Source of the DNA: Algoriphagus sp.
GTDB lineage: Bacteria; Bacteroidota; Bacteroidia; Cytophagales; Cyclobacteriaceae
Direction: 5' to 3'
NCBI RefSeq assembly: GCF_029254265.1
Contig: NZ_JAQWXX010000070.1
Span: 1 to 36,338, forward strand
DNA length: 36,338 bases
Positions 27,514 to 35,693 of the stretch are shown here, one piece after another (within the stretch, counting starts at the first letter, position 1; every line of letters begins with the position of its first letter). A program made the translations under genes and the position numbers. The notes beneath the pieces are model-generated. The model saw only the letters and a list, made by a program, of their open reading frames with translations, ran no database searches and was not told the DNA's origin.

Positions 27514-27903
27514 TTAATGATTCCGCTCGATCAAATCCCACAAATTTCCATACAAGTCTTTGAAGACCGATACAATTCCAAAGCTCTCCTGAGTAGGTTC
27601 CCGGATAAATTCAACCCCTTTAGCACGGTAGTTCTCATAATCCCGATAGAAATCATCGGTATATAAGAATAAGAAGACTCTACCTCCAGCTTGATGTCCG
27701 ATCTGCTTTTCTTGGGTTTCATTTGCTGCTTTGGCCAAAAGCAAATGACACGAAGACCCCGGTGGAGAAACCCGCACCCAGCGTTTGGTTTCTGAAAGTG
27801 AGGTGTCTTCTAAAAGCTCAAATCCTAGGGTTTGAGTATAATACGTAATCGCTTCGTCGTAATCCCTGACGAGAAGAGAGAGCTGTCCGAGTTGTTGGGT
27901 CAT
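27514..27903 (-). CDS. VOC family (glyoxalase-like) protein
   Basis: 129 residues forming one vicinal-oxygen-chelate unit of two beta-alpha-beta-beta-beta modules: LGQLSLLVRDYDEAITYYTQ at the start, then RVSPPGSSCHLLLAKA, VFLFLYTDDFYRDYENYRAK and SVFKDLYGNLWDLIE at the end. The C-terminal DLYGNLWDLIE is typical of this group. Members include glyoxalases, dioxygenases and antibiotic-binding proteins; the exact role is unknown. It is followed 42 bases later by the HtrA-like gene. Confidence 0.9.
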   Translation of the reverse strand: MTQQLGQLSLLVRDYDEAITYYTQTLGFELLEDTSLSETKRWVRVSPPGSSCHLLLAKAANETQEKQIGHQAGGRVFLFLYTDDFYRDYENYRAKGVEFIREPTQESFGIVSVFKDLYGNLWDLIERNH

Positions 27904-27961
27904 GGAATAAAAATAAGGGTTATTCGGGTAATTTGGAGGGGGTTAAAATTTGATATAACTG

Positions 27962-27992
27962 AAAAAACCCTTTTGAAAATTCCGAAAAAGGC
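27962..27992 (-). terminator. Probable terminator of the TonB receptor gene
   Basis: On the minus strand CCTTTT pairs with AAAAGG across an 11-base loop and is followed by G and six T residues. A palindrome AAAAGGCCTTTT overlaps the upstream arm. Confidence 0.55.
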
Positions 27993-28059
27993 CTTTTGAT
28001 ACCTTAAATGTTGAGCTATTTCATGAGTTAATTTTCTCTCAAGACTGAGGTTATTTTCC

Positions 28060-30240
28060 TTAAAGTTTAAATCCTAAAGAAACCACAAGACTTCTTCCAT
28101 CCGAAGTCCAGATACCTGGTCCTGGATACATTTGTGGTCTTTTAGTAAAGTAGTTCTTATTCAATAGGTTGTTAATCCCTGCACGTAAGATAAAATTTGA
28201 AGTTATTTGATAGGAAGTGTTTAGGTCCCACACAGTATAAGCTGGTACTATCCCAACTGCACCGCTTTCCGGGGGAGTTTTGGTATTCAGAGCGTCTGCA
28301 TAGGCATCTCCCACGAACTGATGCTGGAGGAGAATTTGTAGTGATTTGAAGTGTCCCGAAAGCCCATTTCTACTCAGCCATTTTGGTGCAGCTTCAATTC
28401 GATTACCTACAATATTTTGGTTTCCTTCTGATCCGGCTACTTCACCTGAGGTGTATTTGGCGTCCATCAAGCTCGTTGAGGTGTAGAAGTTAAGCCCCCA
28501 GTTTTTGCCTTTCAGAATCTCGTAATCCAAATAGAATTCGATGCCATTGTTTAGGCTGTTGCCAATGTTTGTCTTTTGAATGAAGGTCTCTCCATCTTGT
28601 TCTATAAAGATATTCCCAAGACGATTGCCAATATATGTTCTGAAGAAAGTAAGGTTGTACCTCAGGCCCGGGATCGAAGAGTTTTCCCAGCCCACTTCGG
28701 CATTGTAACCAAAACTGTCTTGAAGCTCGTCAGAGATCAAAGTCAAAGGATTACCCGGTATCATGTCTTGGAAAATAACCGGTCGATTGGCTTGAGAAAA
28801 CCCTGCGTAAAATCGTGAGTTTGGATTCATTTGGTAATTCGCATTTACGCCAAGTGCTATAAAATCGTAGTTTATCGTCTTGGGTACATTGGAATCTTCG
28901 ATATAATCAATGCGTCCAGTCATCTTAGATGATCCCTGTTCAATGCGTAAACCCGGGGTAACGCTGAAGTGATCCGTTAGATAAATCTGATTTTCCAGAG
29001 CAAAAGCAAAGCTTTCACTTTTAAGATTCATATCCCTTTGGAAATCACTTTCCACAGTTATATCGTAATCGGTACCAGTCGTCCCTTGCCCACGCTGTCT
29101 TCTGTCCATGCTGTTGTTGAAGTAGCGGAAATTCGCAGAGAAGTTGCTTGTCATAGTTCCAAGTTGGTAGGTATGAATCAGTCTTCCTTCGGTGGTTCGG
29201 GTATGATAGTTATCAATGTCCACATTTCTCGGGGCATATTCTCCTGTAGTTGGATCGATGCTATCAGTCTTGTTTGCGAATCCGTCAAAGGTAACCGAAG
29301 ACCGTTGTCCGAATACCCCTGAAACAGTCCAATTAAGGGATGTCTGTGGAGATATCTGGTAATCTAAAATTACTGCAGGAATCCAGATTTCAGGGCTATA
29401 AAAGTTTCTACTTCGAGTTGATTGCGTTGGATTCTCAGCAAACATGCGATCGTTTAGCGGACCTGGGATTTGATATAAATAGGTGCTCCTGGATAACTCT
29501 CCGCGTAGCTTAATCTTATCATTGAATTGATAAGTTAGGTTTACGTGTTGGGCATCTGAGCTTGAGTTTGAGTTGTCGCGGTAGCCTTCCGATACGCGCT
29601 TTTGGTAGTAGGCATAGTAGGTCAATTTCCCAACTTTTCCACCGAGAGCATTAAAGGTAGACAGCAGGCCAAAGGATCCGACTGTACTTAAGTTTTCGAA
29701 AGAAAACCGTTTAGTTGAATCGGACTCCTTTAGAATGTAATTCAGCATACCCCCAAACTGCTGTCCATATTGTAACGCTCCGGTTCCGCGGATCAGTTCT
29801 ATTTTTTCCACTGCCTCCATCGGCATAGCATAGTGACTTGCAGGATATCCGTAGATATCCGTATTAATCATTACGCCGTTTTGCCTAATGTTGAATTCCC
29901 AGCTTCTATGACCATCGAGTCCACGGACGGAGAGGTTGATTTGATTTCCAGAACCATCCATGTCGTAAATAAATCCTCCTGGTATTTTTGCAAATAATTG
30001 TCTTCCAGTTTTCTCTGCAAGATTAGCGGGGAGTTGGCTGATTTGGATCGATTCGGTTTTTCTGCCGCCGATCAGGAAGTTTCGGCTTACGTTTGGAAGA
30101 GGAGTAACAGGGACTAAATCCCGAAAATCTTTTAGCTGAAATTCCTGTAATTCTAGTGTTCTAATTGTGTCATTTTGGGCATAAGTATATGCCATAAAAC
30201 CTTGGAAGAGTCCAAGGAATAGTAATTTTTTGATAGTCAT
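28060..30240 (-). CDS. FecA-like TonB-dependent outer-membrane receptor
   Basis: 726 residues with a signal peptide (cleavage after AYTYA, about residue 21). An N-terminal plug domain (about 75-190) contains LSVRGLDGHRSWEFNIRQNG and ELIRGTGALQYGQQFGGM, the pattern of Fe(III)-dicitrate/siderophore receptors. The 22-strand barrel ends in the hydrophobic-aromatic stretch SLGFKL. There is no CarboxypepD_reg-like or SusD-linked N-terminal extension, so this is not a SusC-type glycan receptor. The substrate is inferred to be an iron chelate or other metal complex. It lies 78 bases behind a small membrane protein gene. The intergenic stretch is a strong dyad, described separately, that reaches to 4 bases from the ATG. 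Confidence 0.93.
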   Translation of the reverse strand: MTIKKLLFLGLFQGFMAYTYAQNDTIRTLELQEFQLKDFRDLVPVTPLPNVSRNFLIGGRKTESIQISQLPANLAEKTGRQLFAKIPGGFIYDMDGSGNQINLSVRGLDGHRSWEFNIRQNGVMINTDIYGYPASHYAMPMEAVEKIELIRGTGALQYGQQFGGMLNYILKESDSTKRFSFENLSTVGSFGLLSTFNALGGKVGKLTYYAYYQKRVSEGYRDNSNSSSDAQHVNLTYQFNDKIKLRGELSRSTYLYQIPGPLNDRMFAENPTQSTRSRNFYSPEIWIPAVILDYQISPQTSLNWTVSGVFGQRSSVTFDGFANKTDSIDPTTGEYAPRNVDIDNYHTRTTEGRLIHTYQLGTMTSNFSANFRYFNNSMDRRQRGQGTTGTDYDITVESDFQRDMNLKSESFAFALENQIYLTDHFSVTPGLRIEQGSSKMTGRIDYIEDSNVPKTINYDFIALGVNANYQMNPNSRFYAGFSQANRPVIFQDMIPGNPLTLISDELQDSFGYNAEVGWENSSIPGLRYNLTFFRTYIGNRLGNIFIEQDGETFIQKTNIGNSLNNGIEFYLDYEILKGKNWGLNFYTSTSLMDAKYTSGEVAGSEGNQNIVGNRIEAAPKWLSRNGLSGHFKSLQILLQHQFVGDAYADALNTKTPPESGAVGIVPAYTVWDLNTSYQITSNFILRAGINNLLNKNYFTKRPQMYPGPGIWTSDGRSLVVSLGFKL

Positions 30241-30244
30241 AAGA

Positions 30245-30326
30245 TTGGATAAAATAGGTAGGTCCAGCTAATCAGGTTCATTTACTAAACCAGCTGGAAA
30301 AATCAACTAGCATATGTTTTATCCAA
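30245..30326 (-). promoter_or_regulatory. 82-nt dyad leader in front of the TonB receptor
   Basis: Arms TTGGATAAAA (30245-30254) and TTTTATCCAA (30317-30326) are perfect 10-bp complements. Inside is CCAGCT/AGCTGG (30264-30269, 30292-30297) with a further GGTTTA/TGAACC stem (30275-30280, 30286-30291). The 5' arm of the RNA includes the stop codon of the upstream gene, and the 3' arm ends 4 bases before the receptor ATG. A regulatory leader or translational coupling structure is inferred. Confidence 0.6.
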
Positions 30327-30867
30327 CTTGAGGAGGAGGTGTTTTTAGACTGAGAAAAATAGTCGAATAGTGATTTTGATGGGTAGAATTTACGATTGAT
30401 TTAAAAATGCCATCCCAAGTTTGAAAAGTATAGATTTCATTTCCCATAAAATCTTTTAGGAAAAACTTCCCAAAAAGGTGATTACGCTCTGTCTTATTTG
30501 TTGATGAGGGATAAGTTATTGATTTAATCCAATCTGTTACTTGGGTTTCCAGTTTTTGTTGTTCGTAATCTTTGATATAAATGATTTGCAGCGTATCATT
30601 TTGGTAGCGTTGCTTTACGACTCGAAGAAATTGGCCCTCTATTTCCATTGATAAGTTCGTGGTCTGGAAGTCTTCCTGATTTGCCATGTACGGAAGGGCA
30701 AGAGGAATTTCGATCAGCTCTGTATGTGATAGATCGAAGGAATCCTCCCAAATATTCTCTTCCCATTGCTTGTCTAACTTCTGCTGAAAAGCAAAGAAAT
30801 AGACGAAATACCCGAAGTAATACAAGCAAAAACAGCCGAGAAGAAATATGGAATAGATTTTTCTCAC
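30319..30867 (-). CDS. Small single-pass membrane protein upstream of the TonB receptor
   Basis: 182 residues, unrecognised by family. A hydrophobic segment (about 5-27, SIFLLGCFCLYYFGYFVYFF) is followed by a hydrophilic region and a proline-rich C-terminus (KTPPPQVG). The topology suggests an N-terminal anchor with the rest in the periplasm. Its location directly upstream of a TonB receptor, with its stop codon inside the dyad leader, suggests a shared transcript and perhaps a receptor-linked role. That function is inference from position only. The start codon is GTG (30865-30867). Confidence 0.75.
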   Translation of the reverse strand: MRKIYSIFLLGCFCLYYFGYFVYFFAFQQKLDKQWEENIWEDSFDLSHTELIEIPLALPYMANQEDFQTTNLSMEIEGQFLRVVKQRYQNDTLQIIYIKDYEQQKLETQVTDWIKSITYPSSTNKTERNHLFGKFFLKDFMGNEIYTFQTWDGIFKSIVNSTHQNHYSTIFLSLKTPPPQVG

Positions 30868-30986
30868 GGGTTAAATCTAAATGAAAATTAGAGTCAGTCG
30901 AAATTTTCAGGTAGAATTTATGAGATATGGGTAATTAAGTCATGCTTTTTATCTTTTATTATTTTAGTTTAATTTTAAGATTTACC

Positions 30987-31096
30987 CGCTGTTCAGGATT
31001 TATTCTAAATCAACTAGGTTCAATCGTTATGGAAAGTAAAAGAGTACGAATCTTGGGATTAGGCTTGGAGATTGCATCCTCGATAGTTGTTAGAAC
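30987..31096. repeat. REP-like dispersed element, copy A (decayed)
   Basis: It begins CGCTGTTCAGGATTTAT (17 bases identical to copy B at 34661) and ends with GAGATTGCATCC...AGAAC (31068-31096), which matches copy B at 21 of 29 positions. The centre has diverged and lost the hairpin. The 309-base gap 30868-31176 holds this copy and the CMD gene terminator, and no gene I can support. Confidence 0.5.
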
Positions 31097-31116
31097 TCTT
31101 AAAACGGAATTTGGGT

Positions 31117-31147
31117 ACAAAAAAAGCATGCAATCAAAGCAGGCTTT
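31117..31147 (-). terminator. Terminator of the CMD-family gene
   Basis: On the minus strand AAAGCCTGC pairs with GCATGCTTT (one mismatch) around a 7-base loop and is followed by a T-run. It lies about 30 bases past the stop codon. Confidence 0.6.
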
Positions 31148-31176
31148 CTTGGTTTAGTTTAGTGGTTAAATCAATC

Positions 31177-31725
31177 TTAAGCTTCCATGGCTTCCAATTC
31201 TGGCGCGATAGGAAAGTCAATTGTAAACTCTGTTAAGTTGTGAATGTAGTTGGAGATGATTTTGTCACCGATTACGATCACTGCATCGATTAGACTCGCC
31301 TCAGAATACCCTGCCGCAAAAAAGGAATCCACAATAGCCTGATCTGCACGTCCTTTGTTTACGGTAACTGACTGTGTGAATTTAGCTAAAGCTTCTAATT
31401 TAGAGTCAAATGAAGCAGCGCCTCCTCTGATTTCAAGGATTTGTTCTTCAGAAAACCCATTCATTTTTCCTAGCGCTGTATGTGCAGACTGGCAATAGCG
31501 ACACCCATTCACTTGAGAGACTACTAGGTTGATCACTTCTCTTTCCTTTGCTTTGAGGGAGGATTTACGATTTTGGAAGGCCAAATAATCGCCCAAAGCG
31601 GTTTCATTTTTTGCGAAGTAGGCATAAAGGTTTGGGATAAACCCTAAGCCCTTGTTTAGGTTATCGAAGATGGCTTGATTGTTTGCTGTTACTTCGTCAC
31701 GGGTTGGTACTGTGAAATTTTTCAT
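31177..31725 (-). CDS. Carboxymuconolactone decarboxylase/AhpD-like family protein
   Basis: 182 residues of the CMD/AhpD fold. The catalytic motif CRYCQSAH (C75, C78, H82) with preceding acidic residues (KEREVINL, 60-67) fits the alkylhydroperoxidase-like group, in which the Cys pair and His relay protons and electrons. Many such proteins protect against peroxides or reactive carbonyls, but several subgroups have unknown substrates. The AraC-type gene 69 bases upstream on the same strand probably controls it. A terminator follows. Confidence 0.92.
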   Translation of the reverse strand: MKNFTVPTRDEVTANNQAIFDNLNKGLGFIPNLYAYFAKNETALGDYLAFQNRKSSLKAKEREVINLVVSQVNGCRYCQSAHTALGKMNGFSEEQILEIRGGAASFDSKLEALAKFTQSVTVNKGRADQAIVDSFFAAGYSEASLIDAVIVIGDKIISNYIHNLTEFTIDFPIAPELEAMEA

Positions 31726-31794
31726 CTTTGTCTATGTTTTGTTTGTTTGGATAATTAGAACATGACAAAGGTGCAAGAAAGGGATAGCAGTAAG

Positions 31795-32658
31795 TTAGGC
31801 CCATTTTCCCGAGGAGTTGGCAATTTTTCCCATTCGGAGATTTTCTTTGAATTCCGAAGGGGAAAGGCCCTCATTTTTCTTAGAAAAGCGGCTAAAAGCC
31901 TGGATATCCTCGTAGCCCAACTCGTAACCGATCTCTTTGATCGACTTGTCTGAGTAGCCAATGAGCCTTCTGGCCTCGAGCATGATCCGATCTTGGATAA
32001 AGGTCAGCGGAGATTTTTCCCCCAGTTTGGAGAAAAGGTTTGAGAGTGTTTTGGGTGACTTGGCAAGCAGATCAGCATATGCTGCTACGGTATGCTTTTG
32101 ACGGAAATGGACCTCTACAAGGTAATTGTAATCGCGTACCAAATCAGTTTGCATTGGGTCTAGCGACTCCAACTTTTCTTGGGCTTTGAAGATCCGAGTA
32201 CAAAGGATTAAGAGTCGTTTCAATAGCATTTGGAGCATTTCTAGCTGAAGCGGATCGGATTCCTCATTCATTTCCATTGCAAAAACCCCAGTCAATGCTT
32301 CCAGTTTGGCTATGTCAGTTTCAGATAGGTTGAGGATCGGGAGTTGAGAGGAGCCGAAAAACAAGATCCCTTTGCAGCCTACCGCCGAATCATGATCTAA
32401 GATGCAGAAGAAGGCCCTATTGAATCGGATCATCAGGGCATCAGGAACGGAATCCACTTCCAATCGGTGGAACTCCGTCATGCAAATCAATTGATCAGGC
32501 GAAAGTTCGAGACCTCGACCATCAACAATGATTTTTGAAGCCGCTTTTATCCAAAGCAATGTCAATTCCGAAGGAAGTTGTTGTTTGAGTAGCTGGCAAT
32601 TGGCAGGAGAGATTCGCTCCAAAACCAGTTTCTCAGATGAAGGGCCATTAAAAATCAT
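31795..32658 (-). CDS. AraC family transcriptional regulator
   Basis: 287 residues. The N-terminal half (1-170) is a ligand- or cupin-like domain, with RFNRAFFCILDHDS recalling sensor domains in this family. The C-terminal pair of helix-turn-helix motifs (about 190-285) contains AAYADLLAKSPKTLSNLFSK and IKEIGYELGYEDIQAFSRFS. AraC regulators bind DNA as dimers and switch neighbouring genes. The nearest target is the CMD gene downstream on the same strand, or the regulator's own promoter. The inducing signal cannot be read from sequence. Confidence 0.92.
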   Translation of the reverse strand: MIFNGPSSEKLVLERISPANCQLLKQQLPSELTLLWIKAASKIIVDGRGLELSPDQLICMTEFHRLEVDSVPDALMIRFNRAFFCILDHDSAVGCKGILFFGSSQLPILNLSETDIAKLEALTGVFAMEMNEESDPLQLEMLQMLLKRLLILCTRIFKAQEKLESLDPMQTDLVRDYNYLVEVHFRQKHTVAAYADLLAKSPKTLSNLFSKLGEKSPLTFIQDRIMLEARRLIGYSDKSIKEIGYELGYEDIQAFSRFSKKNEGLSPSEFKENLRMGKIANSSGKWA

Positions 32659-32716
32659 TGATCAGATGGGTTAGTTTTCAAAGGAAAAACTGGAAAAAAA
32701 GGTTCGAACTACCAAA

Positions 32717-32748
32717 AAACTAGAGTCTGCTTTTGGATGAGCAGACTC
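32717..32748 (-). terminator. Terminator of the serine hydrolase gene
   Basis: A perfect 8-bp stem GAGTCTGC/GCAGACTC (32723-32730, 32741-32748) around a 10-base loop is followed on the minus strand by TAGTTTTTT. Confidence 0.75.
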
Positions 32749-32771
32749 CCGCTATTGAAGAATTCATAAGA

Positions 32772-34568
32772 TTACTTCTTCCGCTCCCCTCTAAACGTTC
32801 CATTCGGCTGGACGAAATTCACAGCCACAATTTCCCCGTCTTTTTCCTCGAATTTGATTTTAAAGCCTTCCAAGGTTTTGAAATTGAATTCATTATTTCC
32901 TACCGGGATCTGCTCATATTCTGGTTGACCGGGGACGAAGGCATAGAGTTTTCCCTCTTTCACATAGATCTTCACTTCCTGTACTCCCATGAGTAAGTAA
33001 GCACCTTCATATTTGGCGAGGTCTTCGGCGCTGACGTCAAGGATTTTCGGAGTCCGCTTAAATTCAATCGGATCTAAAGCAGGTTCTACCTGAGTTTCCA
33101 GCCCTGAGATATCGCCATTGATGGCCGTCTGGAAACTTACCTTAATGGGATTATCCATATTGATTTCGCCCTGATAAATCAGGTGGAGATTGAAAATATC
33201 GTAATGCTCGTGAAGGAGCACTGCATCGTAAAGACCAGTTTTTGCACGCAGCGTGTCGTTTAGAAGGTCCAATTCCAATTTTCCATAGCCTAGATTCTCG
33301 TAGGTTCCGGTGTATTCAGCCAAGACATGCGAAGGCTTGGTTGTACTGATTTTGGTGGAGTCAGCGGCTTTTTTAGCTTTTTCCTGCATGGCTTTCGCTT
33401 CTTCTAATCGTTTTAATCCCTCACCAGACCAGTCAGCAGGATCAAGTTTAAGCATTCGATCAGCAATCATATTTCGAACGATGCCTGGAACCTGTGAACC
33501 GTTTTGATTTGCTAAGACGACGATCCCCAAGCTATCGGTAGGAAAAAATGAAGCACTTGCCGAGAAGCCATCGATGTTTCCTCCATGCTCGACACGATAA
33601 TGTCCGCGATAGGAAGAGAGGAACCAGCCATAACCATAATTGGCAAAATGGGCATCGGGATGCTCTTTGGATGGAGTCCCTGCGGAAACCACCATCTGCG
33701 CACTCATGGCTTCGGTGACATAGGCAGCAGGGATGATTTGTTCTTCCTTGAACTTTCCTCCATTGATCCAAGTGATCAGCCAGTTGGACATTTCGGTTAC
33801 GTTACTGTTAATCGCTCCAGCCGGGGCCATGGCGGCGATATTGTAATAATCCATTTTGGTACTGATTCCCTCAGGATCAGTTTGATAGCCAAATGAAAAA
33901 TCTAATTCTTTAGGTAATTCTACTGCTCTAAAAGTACTTTGACTCATACCTAATTTGTCAAAGAACATGGTCTGTATATTTTCCTCCCAGGTTTTTCCGG
34001 TGATTCGTTTACCGATTTGTCCCTGAAGAAAAAACATCCAGTTGTTGTAATACCATTGCTGACGCAATCCGGTGAATGGTTCCTGAAATCCAATCCGCTT
34101 GATCAGTTCCTCATCCGAATCGGATGGAAACATGTACCAAGAAAGATCATGTCGGGGCAAGCCTGTTCGATGCGACATTAGGTCCTTGATGATGATTTGC
34201 TCATTCATATAGGACTCTGCAAATCGGAGTTCGGGGATATACTTCGCAGGACGATCATCGAAATCAATTTTCTTATCCTCCCGAAGCACTCCCAGCACTG
34301 CTGAGGTAAAAGCCTTGGAGGAAGAGCCGATGGCAAAAAGCGTATTTGGAGTTACGGGAGTTTTCTGCTCTTGGTCTTTGTATCCAAATCCACTGGAATA
34401 AACGATTTTGTCTTTTTCGACGACGGCCACCGCAAAGCCGGGTGCCCCCCATTCGGTTCGGACTTTCTCTAGCAGCGCATCTAGGTTGGCGAGGCGGGTG
34501 TCTTTTTTCTGGGAGAAAGCTTGGATGGAAAAAGAGATTCCAATTAAAAATAAGCAGAGGTTTTTCAT
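32772..34568 (-). CDS. Class C beta-lactamase-like serine hydrolase with DUF3471-type tail
   Basis: 598 residues with a signal peptide (MKNLCLFLIGISFSIQAFSQ). The beta-lactamase/transpeptidase fold has S-x-x-K at GSSSKAF (S82, K85), a YxN motif in WYYNNW (about 167-170) and the HxG motif in VEHGGNIDG (about 345). Two C-terminal modules resembling DUF3471 follow (about 415-500 and 515-598). This architecture is common in Bacteroidota esterases and peptidases. It could act on peptidoglycan-like peptides or esters. True antibiotic hydrolysis is not implied by the sequence. It is followed by a terminator. Confidence 0.93.
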   Translation of the reverse strand: MKNLCLFLIGISFSIQAFSQKKDTRLANLDALLEKVRTEWGAPGFAVAVVEKDKIVYSSGFGYKDQEQKTPVTPNTLFAIGSSSKAFTSAVLGVLREDKKIDFDDRPAKYIPELRFAESYMNEQIIIKDLMSHRTGLPRHDLSWYMFPSDSDEELIKRIGFQEPFTGLRQQWYYNNWMFFLQGQIGKRITGKTWEENIQTMFFDKLGMSQSTFRAVELPKELDFSFGYQTDPEGISTKMDYYNIAAMAPAGAINSNVTEMSNWLITWINGGKFKEEQIIPAAYVTEAMSAQMVVSAGTPSKEHPDAHFANYGYGWFLSSYRGHYRVEHGGNIDGFSASASFFPTDSLGIVVLANQNGSQVPGIVRNMIADRMLKLDPADWSGEGLKRLEEAKAMQEKAKKAADSTKISTTKPSHVLAEYTGTYENLGYGKLELDLLNDTLRAKTGLYDAVLLHEHYDIFNLHLIYQGEINMDNPIKVSFQTAINGDISGLETQVEPALDPIEFKRTPKILDVSAEDLAKYEGAYLLMGVQEVKIYVKEGKLYAFVPGQPEYEQIPVGNNEFNFKTLEGFKIKFEEKDGEIVAVNFVQPNGTFRGERKK

Positions 34569-34902
34569 AAGAAATAAGGATTGGATTTAGACAAAGAAAA
34601 CCGAAAAGTTCAAAAGATCATAGGGTACATGAATTTGCAGTTGAGGATTTTAGCTTTATTCGCTGTTCAGGATTTATAATCCTGAACTTCGATTATAGGA
34701 TTTGCAATCCGTAAAACCGAATAATGGACATGAGACTTGAAGAATACAACTCTTCAGATCGAGCTTCGAGATTACATCCGCATTAATTATCAGGACCCGA
34801 AGAACTGAATTAAAAATAATTTAAGAGATAACTATTTTATCAAAGTTTGAGAAATCGAGTAGGGAAAAAATAGTAACCTTTTAATAAAATTAACTTGAAG
34901 CC
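34569..34902. other. Gap of 334 bases without a gene
   Basis: The gap lies between two minus-strand genes. It contains copy B of the REP-like element (34661-34796) and otherwise AT-rich DNA. A 20-codon ATG reading frame at 34725-34787 has no supporting features. No promoter or gene is recognisable. Confidence 0.6.
34661..34796. repeat. REP-like dispersed element, copy B
   Basis: A 10-bp perfect hairpin GTTCAGGATT/AATCCTGAAC (34665-34674, 34678-34687, loop TAT) is followed by a second, GGATT/AATCC (34698-34702, 34706-34710, loop TGC). Both share the core GGATT-NNN-AATCC. The shared end GAGATTACATCC...AGGAC (34768-34796) matches copy A. Confidence 0.6.
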
Positions 34903-35685
34903 TTACTTTTTTGAATAAGAAAAATTATAGGAAAATAAAAGCCCAAGAGTTAAAATCCGAGCCCTGATAGTATCGTCGTAAGTCTCGCTTTGACTTCCTC
35001 CAGGGCTTGTTTTAGGGAAAATGCTATACTTAAAGTCAGCTTGTTGAAAAAGCATTTCTAAACCGATATTGAATCTTCCGATTTCACGGCTCACCTGCAA
35101 TGTCCCCCCGGAGGCTAAAGATTGTAGATTGGGTCTTGGTCCTGAATGTGCCCATTTTAGTCTTTCATTGCCAACCACCCTGACCATTTCATAATAGGGG
35201 TAATTGATTTGTCCATAGCCTAGAAATATGCCCGCCCGATATTCCCAATTAGCTTTTTGCAAAGTATATCCCAGCCCTGGTGTTATTGTAAATAAGTTGT
35301 TATTAGCATGGGAAAACCTCCATTCAACTCCATAAAGCTTATTGACAAAATCATCCATTTCACCCACGGAGATCGAATTGCTAGTGATGCCCGCTCTTAG
35401 AAATGTATAAAAGTGATTGGAGAATTTATAGTTTAAAGCTCCATGAAACGAAAAGCCAACTTGTGCAAATCCGTTGTTGGACTTCGAGATACTGGCCATA
35501 TTCGGGATGCTACTATCAGGAAAATAAATTACGGCATTTTCCATGTCTTTTTTGGCGAAAGCTCCTACCGGAATAGCGGGTCCGGCACTTAATGAAAGTG
35601 AAAACTTTTTTGGAGAATTAGATTGGGCTAGAGAAAAACCTGAATATAAGATAAACAGAAGGATTGAAAGCAGATGTTTAGTCAT
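34903..35685 (-). CDS. Outer-membrane beta-barrel protein
   Basis: 260 residues with a signal peptide (MTKHLLSILLFILYSGFSLAQ). Alternating amphipathic strands rich in Gly and aromatic residues (SLSLSAGPAIPVG, FYTFLRAGITSNS, FTITPGLGYTL, YRAGIFLGYGQ) and a terminal LTLGLLFSYNFSYSK fit a small outer-membrane barrel of the porin/OmpA-like kind. I cannot name the family. It follows the T9SS-sorted pseudogene by 8 bases on the same strand, so it was probably in an operon with it, and the upstream IS may now affect its expression. Confidence 0.8.
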   Translation of the reverse strand: MTKHLLSILLFILYSGFSLAQSNSPKKFSLSLSAGPAIPVGAFAKKDMENAVIYFPDSSIPNMASISKSNNGFAQVGFSFHGALNYKFSNHFYTFLRAGITSNSISVGEMDDFVNKLYGVEWRFSHANNNLFTITPGLGYTLQKANWEYRAGIFLGYGQINYPYYEMVRVVGNERLKWAHSGPRPNLQSLASGGTLQVSREIGRFNIGLEMLFQQADFKYSIFPKTSPGGSQSETYDDTIRARILTLGLLFSYNFSYSKK

Positions 35686-35693
35686 AATATGGC

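Noticed and set aside
30264..30280. TPP riboswitch resemblance (GAACCTGAT on the minus strand)
   Set aside because: The other conserved parts, CTGAGA and the GCG-AGGGA end, are missing, so one short match is not evidence of a THI element.
30942..31157. A 71-codon open frame on the plus strand
   Set aside because: It overlaps the decayed REP-like copy and a terminator for the opposite gene, has no domain pattern and an odd composition.
32700..32713. GGTTCGAACT resembling a tRNA T-arm
   Set aside because: No acceptor, D or anticodon stem is found around it.
34725..34787. A 20-codon ATG frame inside the 334-base gap
   Set aside because: It is inside the REP-like copy B and has no evidence of translation.
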